A stretch of DNA of 64,000 bases from Lentibacillus persicus (GTDB lineage Bacteria; Bacillota; Bacilli; Bacillales; Amphibacillaceae), in the NCBI RefSeq assembly GCF_900112705.1, contig NZ_FOMR01000009.1:1-64000 (forward strand), given 5' to 3'. Position numbers and translations under genes: made by a program. This document shows, piece after piece, positions 8,678 through 17,896 of this stretch. Each line of letters starts with the position of its first letter. Within the stretch, counting starts at the first letter, position 1. The notes below the pieces were generated by a model that was given only the letters and a program-made list of their open reading frames with translations, did not search any database and was not told where the DNA came from.

Positions 8678-9519
8678 CAATCCTTTGCTGTTCTTTCTAA
8701 CCTCTTCTGCAATTGAAGAAAGGAATAAATCATTTTATCAACCCGGGTATCTTCATGTAACGCGCTATGTCCCAAGGTCGGGTCTTTAATCATTTTATAG
8801 GTTAATTGGCCTTCATCTACAATTTTTCGTATGCCTTCGATGCTTTTCGGGCGTGCTACAGAATCCCCTGTGCTTCCAATACTCAGAACGTCTAAATGGT
8901 CCGGTATAGCATTTTTATTCAAGCGAAGCCTTTTAAGTGCATATGAATCAGGTTTAAGGTCTTCCGCAGCAGGATCATGATGGAGTTTGAAATAGCCCTC
9001 ATTGTATATCCCGTTAATCGGGCTGCCGATAACAGCCAGTTTCTTTACTTCCGGATAGTGTGAATAATCCTGGTAATTCTCGATGTACTCAATGGATACG
9101 AGTCCTCCCATCGAGTGACCAACCAGATTGACCCTTTTCACCCCAAATGTTTCCTTCATATGAGCCATAACCTTTGCCAGCCATTCAGCAGTATCCTCAA
9201 TACTGGCCCGATTGTTTTTAAACACAGGCTGAACAAACATATTCGCAGTATGTTCCCTGTTATTCAGATGGTAAACATCCAGTTTGCCGGCCGGGGATAC
9301 TTTATATACAAGGGATCGCTTTCCAAGGTTATACGTGTGTTCGAACCGTTCAAGCATATTGCCCAGCGAATTCTCGGTTCCCTTATAACCATGAACAAAA
9401 ACGGTCGGGACCTCCATATTTTTCTCTGACTTTGTTGACTCGGGCACGTATAGCAAACCAAAAACACTGCCTGTTAAAATTAAAAATACGGCTGTGCCCA
9501 CAATATATTTAAACTGCAT
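8677..9519 (-). CDS. DUF915-family alpha/beta hydrolase
   Basis: 280 aa. An N-terminal membrane anchor or signal sequence (about residues 4-24) precedes an alpha/beta-hydrolase domain with VFVHGYKGT (oxyanion region), nucleophile elbow VGHSMGGL near residue 139 and a late His in LGHSALH. DUF915 proteins are predicted surface lipases or esterases; the substrate is unknown. It lies upstream of murB with overlapping stop and start, so the two are probably cotranscribed. Confidence 0.75.
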   Translation of the reverse strand: MQFKYIVGTAVFLILTGSVFGLLYVPESTKSEKNMEVPTVFVHGYKGTENSLGNMLERFEHTYNLGKRSLVYKVSPAGKLDVYHLNNREHTANMFVQPVFKNNRASIEDTAEWLAKVMAHMKETFGVKRVNLVGHSMGGLVSIEYIENYQDYSHYPEVKKLAVIGSPINGIYNEGYFKLHHDPAAEDLKPDSYALKRLRLNKNAIPDHLDVLSIGSTGDSVARPKSIEGIRKIVDEGQLTYKMIKDPTLGHSALHEDTRVDKMIYSFLQLQKRLERTAKD

Positions 9520-9538
9520 AAAACGTTCCCCATTATAA

Positions 9539-9919
9539 TTAGCTGTTTGGTGAAAGTGTTTTTTGCTTCAGGATAAACCGTGTAAAATAGGCGCCAATGC
9601 CGAATAAGAGTATTTTAACGGTTACTAAAGGTACAACAAAGAAAATGGTATAGCCCATCGCAAGCCATATCATCGAAACCCCCATTATTTTTGCCTTTAG
9701 GGGGATCCCCTTTCCTTCCCGGTAATTCCTAATATAGGAACCGAAATATTTATTGGTAATCAGCCAATTGTACAAGCTATCGGAGCTTCTGACAAAGCAC
9801 GCGGCTGCAAGCAACAGCAAGGGAGTAGTAGGTAAAAGCGGGAGTATGATACCCAATATACCCAGCCCAACTGAAATTAAGCCGCTTAAAATTAATAACA
9901 TCTTTTTTATACGTTGCAT
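9539..9919 (-). CDS. DUF454 (YbaN-like) small membrane protein
   Basis: 126 aa. Two hydrophobic blocks (LILSGLISVGLGILGIILPLLPTTPLLLLAAACFVRSS and a C-terminal pair around VPLVTVKILLFGIGAYF) match DUF454, whose function is unknown. The Pro-rich LPLLPTTP turn is diagnostic. ATG at 9919 is drawn; a GTG three codons upstream is possible and neither has a strong ribosome site. The hydrolase and murB follow downstream. Confidence 0.7.
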   Translation of the reverse strand: MQRIKKMLLILSGLISVGLGILGIILPLLPTTPLLLLAAACFVRSSDSLYNWLITNKYFGSYIRNYREGKGIPLKAKIMGVSMIWLAMGYTIFFVVPLVTVKILLFGIGAYFTRFILKQKTLSPNS

Positions 9920-10054
9920 TGTTAACACCAGCTGTATATAAGCTTTTAAAAATAATCATTCTTACTAATTATTATAGCATCTCCCGGCGTATTTTGCCTC
10001 ATCGTCTATGGACTTTGTATGACAAATACAGTACACTGTCAAAAAATTTACCTC

Positions 10055-10082
10055 TTGACTTCTCGTTTCTGACTGGTAAAAT
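10055..10082 (+). promoter_or_regulatory. Predicted sigma-A promoter of the his operon
   Basis: TTGACT (10055-10060), a 16-bp spacer and TAAAAT (10077-10082), about 65 bp before hisZ. Confidence 0.7.
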
Positions 10083-10083
10083 A

Positions 10084-10101
10084 CTAATTAACTTTAATTA
10101 G
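10084..10101. promoter_or_regulatory. Candidate his operator
   Basis: A perfect 18-bp inverted repeat, CTAATTAA-CT-TTAATTAG, begins 2 bp after the predicted -10 box and so covers the likely transcription start. This is a repressor position. A TrpR-like HisR/YerC-type repressor is one possibility for Bacillales; that identity is inference. No histidine T-box is seen here. Confidence 0.5.
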
Positions 10102-10147
10102 ATAAAGTGATAAAGCAGTGAAGCACAAATAGAAATGGAGTTTTTAC

Positions 10148-11386
10148 ATGCGTTCTTTTATGTCCAGTGTAGAAGGTAATTTGAGTCCCAGTGACTACCA
10201 GTTGAAAAATAGCCTGATTACAACGATTAAAAACCGCTTTCGAACGTATGGCTATCAGGAAACCGGAACGAAAACGTTCCAGGATTATGATGTCTATTCA
10301 TCCGTTATTGGGACGGTTCACAAGCAAAACATGATTAAAACAATTGATTCCTCAGGTGAAGTGCTCGTATTGCGCCCTGACGTGACGATCCCGATTACCA
10401 GAAGGATGGCAGCTGATGAAGAAACCGATGACAGACTGTTCTATGTGGAAAATATCTTTCGTCAGCTCGGCGAGGATAGTCAAAACAAAGAATTTACCCA
10501 AGCCGGCGTCGAATGTTTTGGAGAAAACGCATCAGACAGTGATGCAGAAATGATCGCCCTTGCCGTCCACGTATTGCAGGATTTAAAGTTTGAGCACTTT
10601 AAAATTGAAATCGGGCATGCAGGCTTCTTCAAAGACCTTATCAATGAATTGCCTTTGTCCGATCTCGAATCAGAAAAACTTCAGGAACTTATTCAATCGA
10701 AAAACATGGCTGAAGTTGGTCCATTTTTGGAAGAACTGCAAGCCGAAAAGCATGTCATAAATGCCGTTAAAGCCATCCCTTTACTTTATGGAGATCCAAA
10801 ACGTGTTCTTGAAAAGGCTGAATCGATTATTGTAAATGACAGCATGAAGACCAGAATCGATAACTTGAAGTACGTTTACGGTATATTGAAAGCGTACGGA
10901 GTTGAAAACTCTGTCGTCTTTGACCTCGGACTTATCAATCATATGAACTATTATTCCGGTATTATTTTTCAAGGGTATATTACCGGTTACAGTAAACCAG
11001 TGCTGATGGGCGGACGTTATGATCATCTGGCCGAGCAATTTGGCCGGGCGACACCTGCAATTGGCTTTGGCTGTATTGTTGATGATATATTCAAGGCCCA
11101 AAAGGCATCCAGGCAGCTGACAGAAACTGATTCTCCGAGTCAATTGACCATCCGTTACGATAGCAACAGCATGAAAGATGCTTTAGCTGCTGCGAACTAT
11201 CTCCGGGACTCGGGCGTACGTGTCATCACAGAGAACACGGAAAACCATAATCAGAACGTCTCATCACGATTTATCGCGCAGTTTAAACAAGAGAACGCGG
11301 TATTGTTTAATCAGCAGGAAGAATGGCATTTTCAGACGGCTGATGAATTATTGATTCTGCTGAAAAGAGAAATGAGGGAAGGCTAA
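10148..11386 (+). CDS. hisZ: ATP phosphoribosyltransferase regulatory subunit HisZ
   Basis: 412 aa. A catalytically inactive class-II tRNA synthetase paralogue related to HisRS, which forms a hetero-octamer with short HisG and mediates feedback by histidine. It shows the HisRS-like motif-2 region (VLRPDVTIPITRR, LFYVENIFRQL) and the GGRYDHLAEQFGRATPAIGFG motif near residue 282. First gene of the his operon; ATG follows a GGAG site. The C-terminal part after residue 310 replaces the HisRS anticodon-binding domain. Confidence 0.92.
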   Translation: MRSFMSSVEGNLSPSDYQLKNSLITTIKNRFRTYGYQETGTKTFQDYDVYSSVIGTVHKQNMIKTIDSSGEVLVLRPDVTIPITRRMAADEETDDRLFYVENIFRQLGEDSQNKEFTQAGVECFGENASDSDAEMIALAVHVLQDLKFEHFKIEIGHAGFFKDLINELPLSDLESEKLQELIQSKNMAEVGPFLEELQAEKHVINAVKAIPLLYGDPKRVLEKAESIIVNDSMKTRIDNLKYVYGILKAYGVENSVVFDLGLINHMNYYSGIIFQGYITGYSKPVLMGGRYDHLAEQFGRATPAIGFGCIVDDIFKAQKASRQLTETDSPSQLTIRYDSNSMKDALAAANYLRDSGVRVITENTENHNQNVSSRFIAQFKQENAVLFNQQEEWHFQTADELLILLKREMREG

Positions 11387-12013
11387 ATGGAACAAATTAC
11401 GCTGGCACTTGCCAAAGGACGAACAGCTGAAGACTCGATTAATCTGCTTGAGAGCGCTGGCATCCATTTCGATGATTTCACCGCTGAATCCCGAAAACTT
11501 GTTTTTAATGATACGACCGGCAGCGTTAAGTTAATTTTTGTTAAGGCTTTGGACGTGCCGACGTATGTTGAAAACGGGGCAGCCGATATGGGGATTGTCG
11601 GTAAAGATAACATCATGGAATCTCAAGCCGATGTATATGAAATACTTGATTTAAAACTTGGTCAGTGCAAGTTTGCAGTGGCTGGTTTTGCTGATCACCA
11701 GCCTCTTGGAAACAATGGTTTGACCGTTGCATCCAAATATCCTGCAGTTGCCAGACGCCATTTCCAAAAAAGAGGCAACTCGATTAAAACGATTAAACTG
11801 AACGGCTCGGTCGAGCTTGCTCCCATTATTGGTTTGGCTGATGTTATCGTGGATATCGTTGAGACCGGCACAACGTTACGGGAAAACGGCCTTGAGGTCC
11901 TGGAAGAAATGGATTCCATCAGTACAAGATTGATTGTTAACAAAGCAAGTTTTACAACAAAATCAGAAAGTGTACACGCATTAATCCATTCGTTACAAAA
12001 AGGCTTGGAGTGA
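11387..12013 (+). CDS. hisG: ATP phosphoribosyltransferase catalytic subunit HisG (short form)
   Basis: 208 aa. It condenses ATP and PRPP in the first step of histidine synthesis. The short form lacks the C-terminal regulatory domain and depends on HisZ, encoded immediately upstream with no gap. It shows LALAKGRTAEDS at the N-terminus, GAADMGIVGKDN near residue 64 and the PRPP loop DIVETGTTLRENGL near 153. Confidence 0.93.
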   Translation: MEQITLALAKGRTAEDSINLLESAGIHFDDFTAESRKLVFNDTTGSVKLIFVKALDVPTYVENGAADMGIVGKDNIMESQADVYEILDLKLGQCKFAVAGFADHQPLGNNGLTVASKYPAVARRHFQKRGNSIKTIKLNGSVELAPIIGLADVIVDIVETGTTLRENGLEVLEEMDSISTRLIVNKASFTTKSESVHALIHSLQKGLE

Positions 12014-12018
12014 TCAAA

Positions 12019-13305
12019 ATGAAATTGCTGACAGCTGAACAATTTTTTCAGCAGAAACAAAATCTTACCGACCAGACCAATTATCGCAATGTGGATTCGG
12101 CTGTATTGGACATAATTGCCGATGTGCAAAAATCAGGTGATAATGCACTGGTTAAACTGACTGAAAAGTTCGACGGTGTATTGCTTGATGAACTCGCTGT
12201 TTCCGAGGAAGAATTTTTGGAAGCGGAAAAGTCTGTAAGCGAGGAATTTAAACAGGCCATTCGCACCGCAAAGGAAAATATTTTGACATTCCATGCGAAT
12301 CAAACAGAACAATCATGGTTTATCAATCAACCGGGCGGCATCACGCTCGGTCAAAAAGTGACACCTATGGAACGCGTTGGTGTCTATATCCCAGGCGGAA
12401 AGGCATCGTACCCGTCCACAGTTTTAATGAATGTGATCCCTGCTCAGCTGGCAGGTGTCAAAGAAATTACCATTACCACCCCGCCAAACAGCGATGGCAA
12501 AGTGAGCCCGTATGTGCTCGCTGCAGCCAAAGAAGCCGGTGTCGATACGGTCTATAAAGTTGGTGGCGCTCAGGCGGTTGCTGCACTCGCCTATGGCACC
12601 GAAACGATTAAAAAGGTGTTTAAAATTGTCGGCCCGGGCAATGCATACGTTGCACGAGCCAAGAAGTGGGTTTTTGGGGATGTTGCAATTGATATGATTG
12701 CCGGTCCAAGTGAAATTTGTATCGTTGCAGATGAAACGGCTCCCCCTAATTTTGTGGCAGCAGACCTTTTATCACAAGCCGAACACGATGAAGACGCCCG
12801 CCCTATTCTAATAACAACCAGTAATGAGGTGGCAGAGGCTGTTCAAGCAGCTGCATACGAGCAGGCCGAACAGCGTGAACGTAAAGACATCATTCAGAAA
12901 TCACTCTCAACTAACGGGCGTATTGTCCTTGCCGACACACTTGCGGAGGCAATCGCTACTGCGAATGACATTGCACCGGAGCATTTACAGCTGATGATAA
13001 ACGAGCCGTTTGAGAACCTGGCAACTATTACGAACGCCGGAGCAATCTTTATCGGCAATTATTCACCCGAGGCGCTCGGTGATTATGCTGCTGGTCCGAA
13101 TCATACACTCCCGACCAGTGGTACTGCGGCATTTTCGTCGCCGCTTGGTGTCTATGATTTCGTAAAAAAATCAAGTGTCATCCATTATCCCCATCAGGCA
13201 CTGGCAAGCATTTCGAAGGATATAACCACCCTTGCCGATGCTGAAGGTTTGTCAGCGCACAGTTATTCAATTCATATCAGAAAGGATGAAGAAGACGATG
13301 CGTAA
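12019..13305 (+). CDS. hisD: Histidinol dehydrogenase HisD
   Basis: 428 aa. A zinc enzyme that oxidises histidinol to histidine in two NAD-linked steps, the last reactions of the pathway. It contains ERVGVYIPGGKASYPSTVLMN, GPGNAYVARAKKWVFG, IAGPSEICIVADE, the QAEHDEDARP zinc/catalytic region and the C-terminal GPNHTLPT motif. ATG at 12019 is preferred because GGAG lies about 8 nt upstream and it follows the hisG stop; an earlier GTG at 12010 would overlap hisG. Confidence 0.93.
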   Translation: MKLLTAEQFFQQKQNLTDQTNYRNVDSAVLDIIADVQKSGDNALVKLTEKFDGVLLDELAVSEEEFLEAEKSVSEEFKQAIRTAKENILTFHANQTEQSWFINQPGGITLGQKVTPMERVGVYIPGGKASYPSTVLMNVIPAQLAGVKEITITTPPNSDGKVSPYVLAAAKEAGVDTVYKVGGAQAVAALAYGTETIKKVFKIVGPGNAYVARAKKWVFGDVAIDMIAGPSEICIVADETAPPNFVAADLLSQAEHDEDARPILITTSNEVAEAVQAAAYEQAEQRERKDIIQKSLSTNGRIVLADTLAEAIATANDIAPEHLQLMINEPFENLATITNAGAIFIGNYSPEALGDYAAGPNHTLPTSGTAAFSSPLGVYDFVKKSSVIHYPHQALASISKDITTLADAEGLSAHSYSIHIRKDEEDDA

Positions 13306-13882
13306 AGCTTCCATTAATCGTAAAACGTCAGAAACAGCCATCTCCGCTGAATTAGCTCTGGACGGCAAAGGGGTGTCGCAAATTGATACAGGCATCGGCT
13401 TCTTCGACCATATGCTGACACTCATGACAAAACACGGTCTATTTGAACTCACGCTTCGTTGTGACGGCGACCTTGAAGTCGATCAGCACCATTCGGTAGA
13501 GGACACAGGGATTGTTTTGGGGCAGGCATTTAAAGAAGCACTTGGCGATAAAGCAGGCATCACACGCTACGCTTCCGTAACAACGCCAATGGATGAGGCA
13601 CTTTCATTCATTTCCGTCGACGTAAGCGGGCGACCATATCTTGTTTACAATGTTGACGGACTGAAAGATAAAGCAGGCACGTTTGACACAGAGCTGACTG
13701 AGGAGTTCTTCCGAGCCTTTGTTAACCACGCCGGGATCACATTGCATATCAACCTGGCGTACGGCTCGAACACCCATCATATAATTGAGTCTATTTTTAA
13801 AGGTTTCGGCCGTGTGCTTGATCAAGCCGCTTCCGTCAGCGGACGAATCGAAGGCATTCCATCGACTAAGGGATCACTCTAG
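13298..13882 (+). CDS. hisB: Imidazoleglycerol-phosphate dehydratase HisB
   Basis: 194 aa, monofunctional, with no HisB-N phosphatase domain. Metal-binding motifs are GIGFFDHMLTLMTKH near residue 30, DQHHSVEDTG near 64, and the second set NHAGITLHI and SNTHHIIESIFKGFGR near the C-terminus. The ATG at 13298 overlaps the hisD end by 8 nt and is preceded by AAAGGATG. Any longer N-terminus would read through hisD in another frame. A repeat-bearing gap of 168 bp separates it from hisH. Confidence 0.92.
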   Translation: MRKASINRKTSETAISAELALDGKGVSQIDTGIGFFDHMLTLMTKHGLFELTLRCDGDLEVDQHHSVEDTGIVLGQAFKEALGDKAGITRYASVTTPMDEALSFISVDVSGRPYLVYNVDGLKDKAGTFDTELTEEFFRAFVNHAGITLHINLAYGSNTHHIIESIFKGFGRVLDQAASVSGRIEGIPSTKGSL

Positions 13883-13930
13883 CAACAGTAGATTTCTGAC
13901 GGCGAGGAGCCGATCTTTTTACGATTCGCT

Positions 13931-13984
13931 CGCTCGAGTTGGGCCGTTCCTCGCTCGAGTTGGGCCGTTCCTCGCTCGAGTTGG
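13931..13984. repeat. 21-bp tandem repeat, about 2.6 copies, inside the his operon
   Basis: The unit is CGCTCGAGTTGGGCCGTTCC plus T, present at 13931-13951 and 13952-13972 and partly at 13973-13984. It is preceded by further CGCTCG sequence and runs directly into the hairpin at 13979-14019. It is non-coding by context. Confidence 0.85.
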
Positions 13985-14019
13985 TTTTGCACCTTCGTAT
14001 ACTCGGTGCAAAACCAACT
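13979..14019. repeat. Perfect 15-bp hairpin, REP-like element copy 1
   Basis: The stem includes TTTTGCACC and GGTGCAAAA around an 11-nt loop TTCGTATACTC. A near-identical hairpin with loop GTCGTATAATC occurs at 39938-39968 between the two trp T-boxes. Conservation of both stem and loop suggests a dispersed element rather than an ordinary terminator, and it lies within a running operon. Confidence 0.75.
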
Positions 14020-14050
14020 TAACTTTTAGCGTAAGAAAAGGAGGCATCAC

Positions 14051-14656
14051 ATGATTGCCATAATCGACTACGGTGCAGGCAACATCAAAAGTTTACAATT
14101 TGGTCTGACAAACGTCGGCCTTGAGTCCCGATTGACGACTGACCCGGACGTCATAAGGCAAAGCGATGGCATTATCCTTCCGGGTGTCGGGGCATTCCGT
14201 GATGCGATGGATGCGTTGATCAACTTAAACTTGGATGGGGTATTGAAAGAGGAGGCCGCCAACAACAAACCGCTTCTTGGCATCTGTCTCGGCATGCAGC
14301 TCTTATACGAAACAAGCTATGAAGACGGTGAATGGTACGGACTTGGCCTTCTTCACGGTGAAATTGGAAGGATCAATGATTCGGTCAAAGTACCGCACAT
14401 GGGGTGGAACACATTACATCATCACACCAATTCTGCCCTGCTTAATGACATCCCGGAAAACACCTATGTCTATTTCGTTCACTCGTATGCATTAAAGACA
14501 TATAACCCGGATGAACTCGTCAGCAGCGCCTCGTATGGCGGGACAGTTCCGGCAATTGTCCAAAAAGATAATCTGATCGGCATGCAATTTCATCCCGAAA
14601 AAAGCGGTACGATGGGATTACAGCTATTAAAAAACTTTGGAGCGATGTTATCATGA
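14051..14656 (+). CDS. hisH: Imidazole glycerol phosphate synthase glutaminase subunit HisH
   Basis: 201 aa. A class-I glutamine amidotransferase that supplies ammonia to HisF. It contains the nucleophile elbow LLGICLGMQLLYE near residue 76 and the catalytic His/Glu in QFHPEKSG near 177. The ribosome site AAAGGAGG is strong, which would restore translation after the 168-bp repeat gap. It overlaps hisA by 4 nt. Confidence 0.93.
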   Translation: MIAIIDYGAGNIKSLQFGLTNVGLESRLTTDPDVIRQSDGIILPGVGAFRDAMDALINLNLDGVLKEEAANNKPLLGICLGMQLLYETSYEDGEWYGLGLLHGEIGRINDSVKVPHMGWNTLHHHTNSALLNDIPENTYVYFVHSYALKTYNPDELVSSASYGGTVPAIVQKDNLIGMQFHPEKSGTMGLQLLKNFGAMLS

Positions 14657-15363
14657 TTTTATTTCCGGCGATTGATATCAGAAACGGTAAATGTGTCCGT
14701 CTGATTCAAGGCGACTACAATAAAGAAAAAATTTACAACGACTCCCCTGCCGAAACAGCCCAACAATGGGAGCAAAGCGGGGCTGAATTTTTACACATTG
14801 TTGATCTTGATGGTGCAAAGGGCAGCGAAACAACCAATGCGGAAACTGTGCGGAGAATTGCCCATGCCACTTCGGTCCCTGTTCAAGTCGGCGGCGGCAT
14901 CCGTTCGATGGAAAAAATCCGTACATACCTGTCAGCAGGCGTTAACCGTGTGATTATCGGAACGGCTGCCATTAACGACGACGCGTTTCTTAAACAGGCC
15001 GTCGATGAATACGGTGATAAAATCGCTGTATCAATCGATGCACGAAACGGTTATGTCGCAACAGACGGCTGGACGGAAACGAGCGACATTAAAGCGGCAG
15101 ACCTTGTCTCAAAATTGGAGACAATCGGTGTATCAACCATCATTTATACCGATATTTTGAAAGATGGCATGCTCAAGGGACCGAATTTCCAGGAACTTGA
15201 AACCATCAACAAACAAACTTCCATCGATGTTATCGCTTCGGGTGGTGTATCATCAAAAACAGATGTCAGTCAGTTGAAAGCGATGAATCTATACGGCGCT
15301 ATTATCGGTAAGGCGTTATATGACGGCACCATTACATTTCAAGCGTTACAGGAGGAAATTTAA
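14653..15363 (+). CDS. hisA: ProFAR isomerase HisA
   Basis: 236 aa TIM barrel that isomerises ProFAR to PRFAR. It has catalytic Asp8 in FPAIDIRNGKCVRL, the phosphate-binding VQVGGGIRS near residue 77, a second-half Asp in YTDILKDGMLKGPN near 160 and ASGGVSS near 197. The start overlaps hisH (ATGA). Confidence 0.93.
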   Translation: MILFPAIDIRNGKCVRLIQGDYNKEKIYNDSPAETAQQWEQSGAEFLHIVDLDGAKGSETTNAETVRRIAHATSVPVQVGGGIRSMEKIRTYLSAGVNRVIIGTAAINDDAFLKQAVDEYGDKIAVSIDARNGYVATDGWTETSDIKAADLVSKLETIGVSTIIYTDILKDGMLKGPNFQELETINKQTSIDVIASGGVSSKTDVSQLKAMNLYGAIIGKALYDGTITFQALQEEI

Positions 15364-16122
15364 ATGCTGGCAAAACGAATTATTCCATGTATGGACGTTG
15401 ATAAAGGGCGGGTTGTAAAAGGGCATAAATTCCAGAACATCCGTGATGTTGCCGACCCGGTCAAACTGGCCAAGCGCTACAATGAAGCAGGCGCTGATGA
15501 GCTTGTATTTTACGATATTACCGCATCCCATGAAAACCGGCCGATATTCCTTGATATTGTTGAACAGGTGGCAGCAGAAATTGCGATTCCCTTTACCGTC
15601 GGCGGTGGTATCCGAAGCATTGAGGACATCCAGCAGACATTAAGGGCAGGTGCCGACAAAGTTTCAATAAACAGTGCTGCGGTTAAAAACCCGGAACTTA
15701 TCAGAGATGCTGCTTTGAAATTCGGCAGCCAGTGCATTGTCTTGTCAATTGACGCTAAAGAGGTTGAACCGGAGAAATGGCACATTTTTATTAAAGGTGG
15801 CCGGGAAGACACGCAAATGGATGCAATTGAATGGGCACAGGAAGGTGAACGTCTCGGTGCCGGTGAAATTGTCGTGAATGCCATCGATACCGACGGAGAC
15901 AAAAACGGCTACAACCTTGAACTGACAAAAACCATCGCCGATCACGTCAATCTGCCTGTCGTTGCGAGCGGTGGTGCCGGAACGAAAAAACATATTGCCG
16001 AAGTACTCACTGAAGCAAATGCAGATGCAGCGCTGGCAGCCTCCGTCTTTCACTACAGCGATATACTGATACCTGAACTGAAAAACTATCTTGATCAAAA
16101 CGGCATTACTGTCAGGAGGTAA
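15364..16122 (+). CDS. hisF: Imidazole glycerol phosphate synthase cyclase subunit HisF
   Basis: 252 aa TIM barrel that, with HisH, makes imidazole glycerol phosphate and AICAR. It shows [15 protein letters not shown] (catalytic Asp11), FTVGGGIRS near residue 78, [14 protein letters not shown] (catalytic Asp near 130, here VNAIDTDGD) and VVASGGAGT near 199. It starts directly after the hisA stop with an AGGAGG site. Confidence 0.93.
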   Translation: MLAKRIIPCMDVDKGRVVKGHKFQNIRDVADPVKLAKRYNEAGADELVFYDITASHENRPIFLDIVEQVAAEIAIPFTVGGGIRSIEDIQQTLRAGADKVSINSAAVKNPELIRDAALKFGSQCIVLSIDAKEVEPEKWHIFIKGGREDTQMDAIEWAQEGERLGAGEIVVNAIDTDGDKNGYNLELTKTIADHVNLPVVASGGAGTKKHIAEVLTEANADAALAASVFHYSDILIPELKNYLDQNGITVRR

Positions 16123-16126
16123 CGAT

Positions 16127-16771
16127 ATGAATAACGAAAAGCTGCGGGAACTCAACTTTGACCATCAAGGCCTCATTCCGGCAATCATTCAGGATGATAC
16201 GACGAAAGAAGTTTTAACACTAGCTTATATGAATGCGGAATCGCTTAATAAGACGCTTGAAACCGGAGAAACATGGTTTTTCAGCAGATCACGTCAGGAA
16301 CTCTGGCATAAAGGCGAGACTTCCGGCAACCGGCAACGTGTAAAAGAAATCAGCTATGACTGTGATGCCGATTCGCTGCTTGTAAACGTCAAACCGCTTG
16401 GTCCGGCATGCCATACCGGGGAGAAATCATGTTTTTATAATACGCTGAAAGCACGTGAAACAACTGAAGAGATGGGCTTAAATGAATTGGCTTCGCTTAT
16501 CAGCCAGCGCCGAAAAGAAGCGAAGGAAGGTTCATACACGACTTACCTGTTTAATGAGGGTATTGATAAAATCCTGAAAAAAATCGGTGAAGAAACAAGC
16601 GAGGTCATTATAGGTGCGAAAAACAACGATCAGGAGGAGATGACGTGGGAAATTGCTGATCTGACATACCATACACTCGTCCTGATGGAGTTGATGAATG
16701 TCTCAACTTCGGATGTTAAGCAAGAACTTGCCAAACGCCATGCCGTAAAGGGAAATGATCGCAATGAATAA
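16127..16771 (+). CDS. hisI: Bifunctional phosphoribosyl-AMP cyclohydrolase / phosphoribosyl-ATP pyrophosphatase HisIE
   Basis: 214 aa fusion. The N-terminal cyclohydrolase (about residues 1-110) has [22 protein letters not shown] and the zinc-binding [12 protein letters not shown]. The C-terminal pyrophosphatase (about 115-214) has [16 protein letters not shown] and [13 protein letters not shown]. The two activities are steps 2 and 3 of the pathway. ATG at 16127 follows AGGAGG; a longer reading would run back into hisF. Confidence 0.92.
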   Translation: MNNEKLRELNFDHQGLIPAIIQDDTTKEVLTLAYMNAESLNKTLETGETWFFSRSRQELWHKGETSGNRQRVKEISYDCDADSLLVNVKPLGPACHTGEKSCFYNTLKARETTEEMGLNELASLISQRRKEAKEGSYTTYLFNEGIDKILKKIGEETSEVIIGAKNNDQEEMTWEIADLTYHTLVLMELMNVSTSDVKQELAKRHAVKGNDRNE

Positions 16772-17849
16772 ATTCTGGAGTGAAGCTGTAAAACGTACCG
16801 AACCATACGTACCGGGGGAGCAGTTAAACGATCCGGAAATTATTAAATTAAACACGAATGAAAATCCATATGGTCCATCTCCCAAAGTGACAGAGGCAGT
16901 GGAAACCGAACTCAAACGCAAACTGCACTTATACCCTTCTCCGGGGGCCGATGAGCTGCGGGAAGCGATCGCACAGTACTATGAGCTTGAGCAGAATCAA
17001 GTTTTTATTGGAAACGGCTCAGATGAAGTCCTGGCATTTTCATTTATGGCTTTCTTTGACCAAGATTCCAAGATTCGATTCCCTGCCATTACGTATAGTT
17101 TTTATCCGGTTTATGCCAAGCTTTTTAATATCCCATATGAAAAAATACCATTGAATCATGATTTCACTATTCCTGCGGCGGATTTTTGTGATACTGAAGG
17201 TGGCGTGCTTATTGCCAATCCGAATGCTCCAACAGGCTTATACTTAACCATTGAAGCTGTGGAAGCAATTGTACAGGATAATCCGAATTGTGTTGTTATC
17301 ATTGATGAAGCGTATATTGATTTTGCGCCCGCATCGGCAGTTCCGCTTGTTAAGCACTATCCCAATCTGTTAATTGTGCAGACGATGTCCAAATCACGTT
17401 CTCTGGCCGGTTTAAGGGTTGGATTTGCCATCGGCGACAGCGGATTGATCGAAGCCCTGAACCGGGTTAAAGATTCATTCAATTCGTATACAATTGACCG
17501 TTTAGCGTTGGCAGGCGCTTCAGCAGCTATCAAAGACGATGCCCATTTCAATGAAACAACAGACAAAATTGCCCAGACACGTGAATGGCTTACAGGCGAA
17601 ATGAGAAACCGCGGATTCACGGTGTTGCCGTCTCACGCCAATTTCATTCTGGTATCCCATGAACGCCAGTCAGCAGCAGTCCTTTATCAAAGACTTAAGC
17701 AAGAAAAGTACCTTGTCCGGCATTTCAATAAACCCGGAATTGAAAATCATCTCCGAATCACCATTGGAACCGATGAGCAAATGACGCTGTTTTTAAAAGC
17801 GCTGGATCGAATAATGGAAACAACAGCTACTAACCATTATGAGGAGTAG
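16764..17849 (+). CDS. hisC: Histidinol-phosphate aminotransferase HisC
   Basis: 361 aa fold-type I PLP enzyme. It contains [15 protein letters not shown] contacts [14 protein letters not shown] and [11 protein letters not shown], and the Schiff-base lysine in [18 protein letters not shown] near residue 210. ATG at 16764 is favoured because AAAGGGA is 10 nt upstream; ATG at 16755 is too close to it. It overlaps hisIE by 8 nt and is the last gene before the terminator. No histidinol-phosphatase gene is present in the operon. Confidence 0.9.
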   Translation: MNKFWSEAVKRTEPYVPGEQLNDPEIIKLNTNENPYGPSPKVTEAVETELKRKLHLYPSPGADELREAIAQYYELEQNQVFIGNGSDEVLAFSFMAFFDQDSKIRFPAITYSFYPVYAKLFNIPYEKIPLNHDFTIPAADFCDTEGGVLIANPNAPTGLYLTIEAVEAIVQDNPNCVVIIDEAYIDFAPASAVPLVKHYPNLLIVQTMSKSRSLAGLRVGFAIGDSGLIEALNRVKDSFNSYTIDRLALAGASAAIKDDAHFNETTDKIAQTREWLTGEMRNRGFTVLPSHANFILVSHERQSAAVLYQRLKQEKYLVRHFNKPGIENHLRITIGTDEQMTLFLKALDRIMETTATNHYEE

Positions 17850-17856
17850 ACAAACG

Positions 17857-17894
17857 AAAAAGACCAGATCCTTAACTCAGGACCTGGTCTTTTT
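17857..17894. terminator. Bidirectional terminator, his operon and foldase-like gene
   Basis: An 11-bp stem AAAAAGACCAG / CTGGTCTTTTT, with partial pairing inside the loop, lies between the convergent hisC and SurA-like genes. Confidence 0.88.
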
Positions 17895-17896
17895 GT

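Noticed and set aside
10148-11386. Second histidyl-tRNA synthetase
   Set aside because: Position before short HisG, and a divergent C-terminus without an anticodon-binding domain, identify it as HisZ.
13785-14054. Open frame with repeated LARVGPF peptide between hisB and hisH
   Set aside because: It overlaps hisB in another frame, and the peptide repeat is a by-product of the 21-bp DNA repeat.
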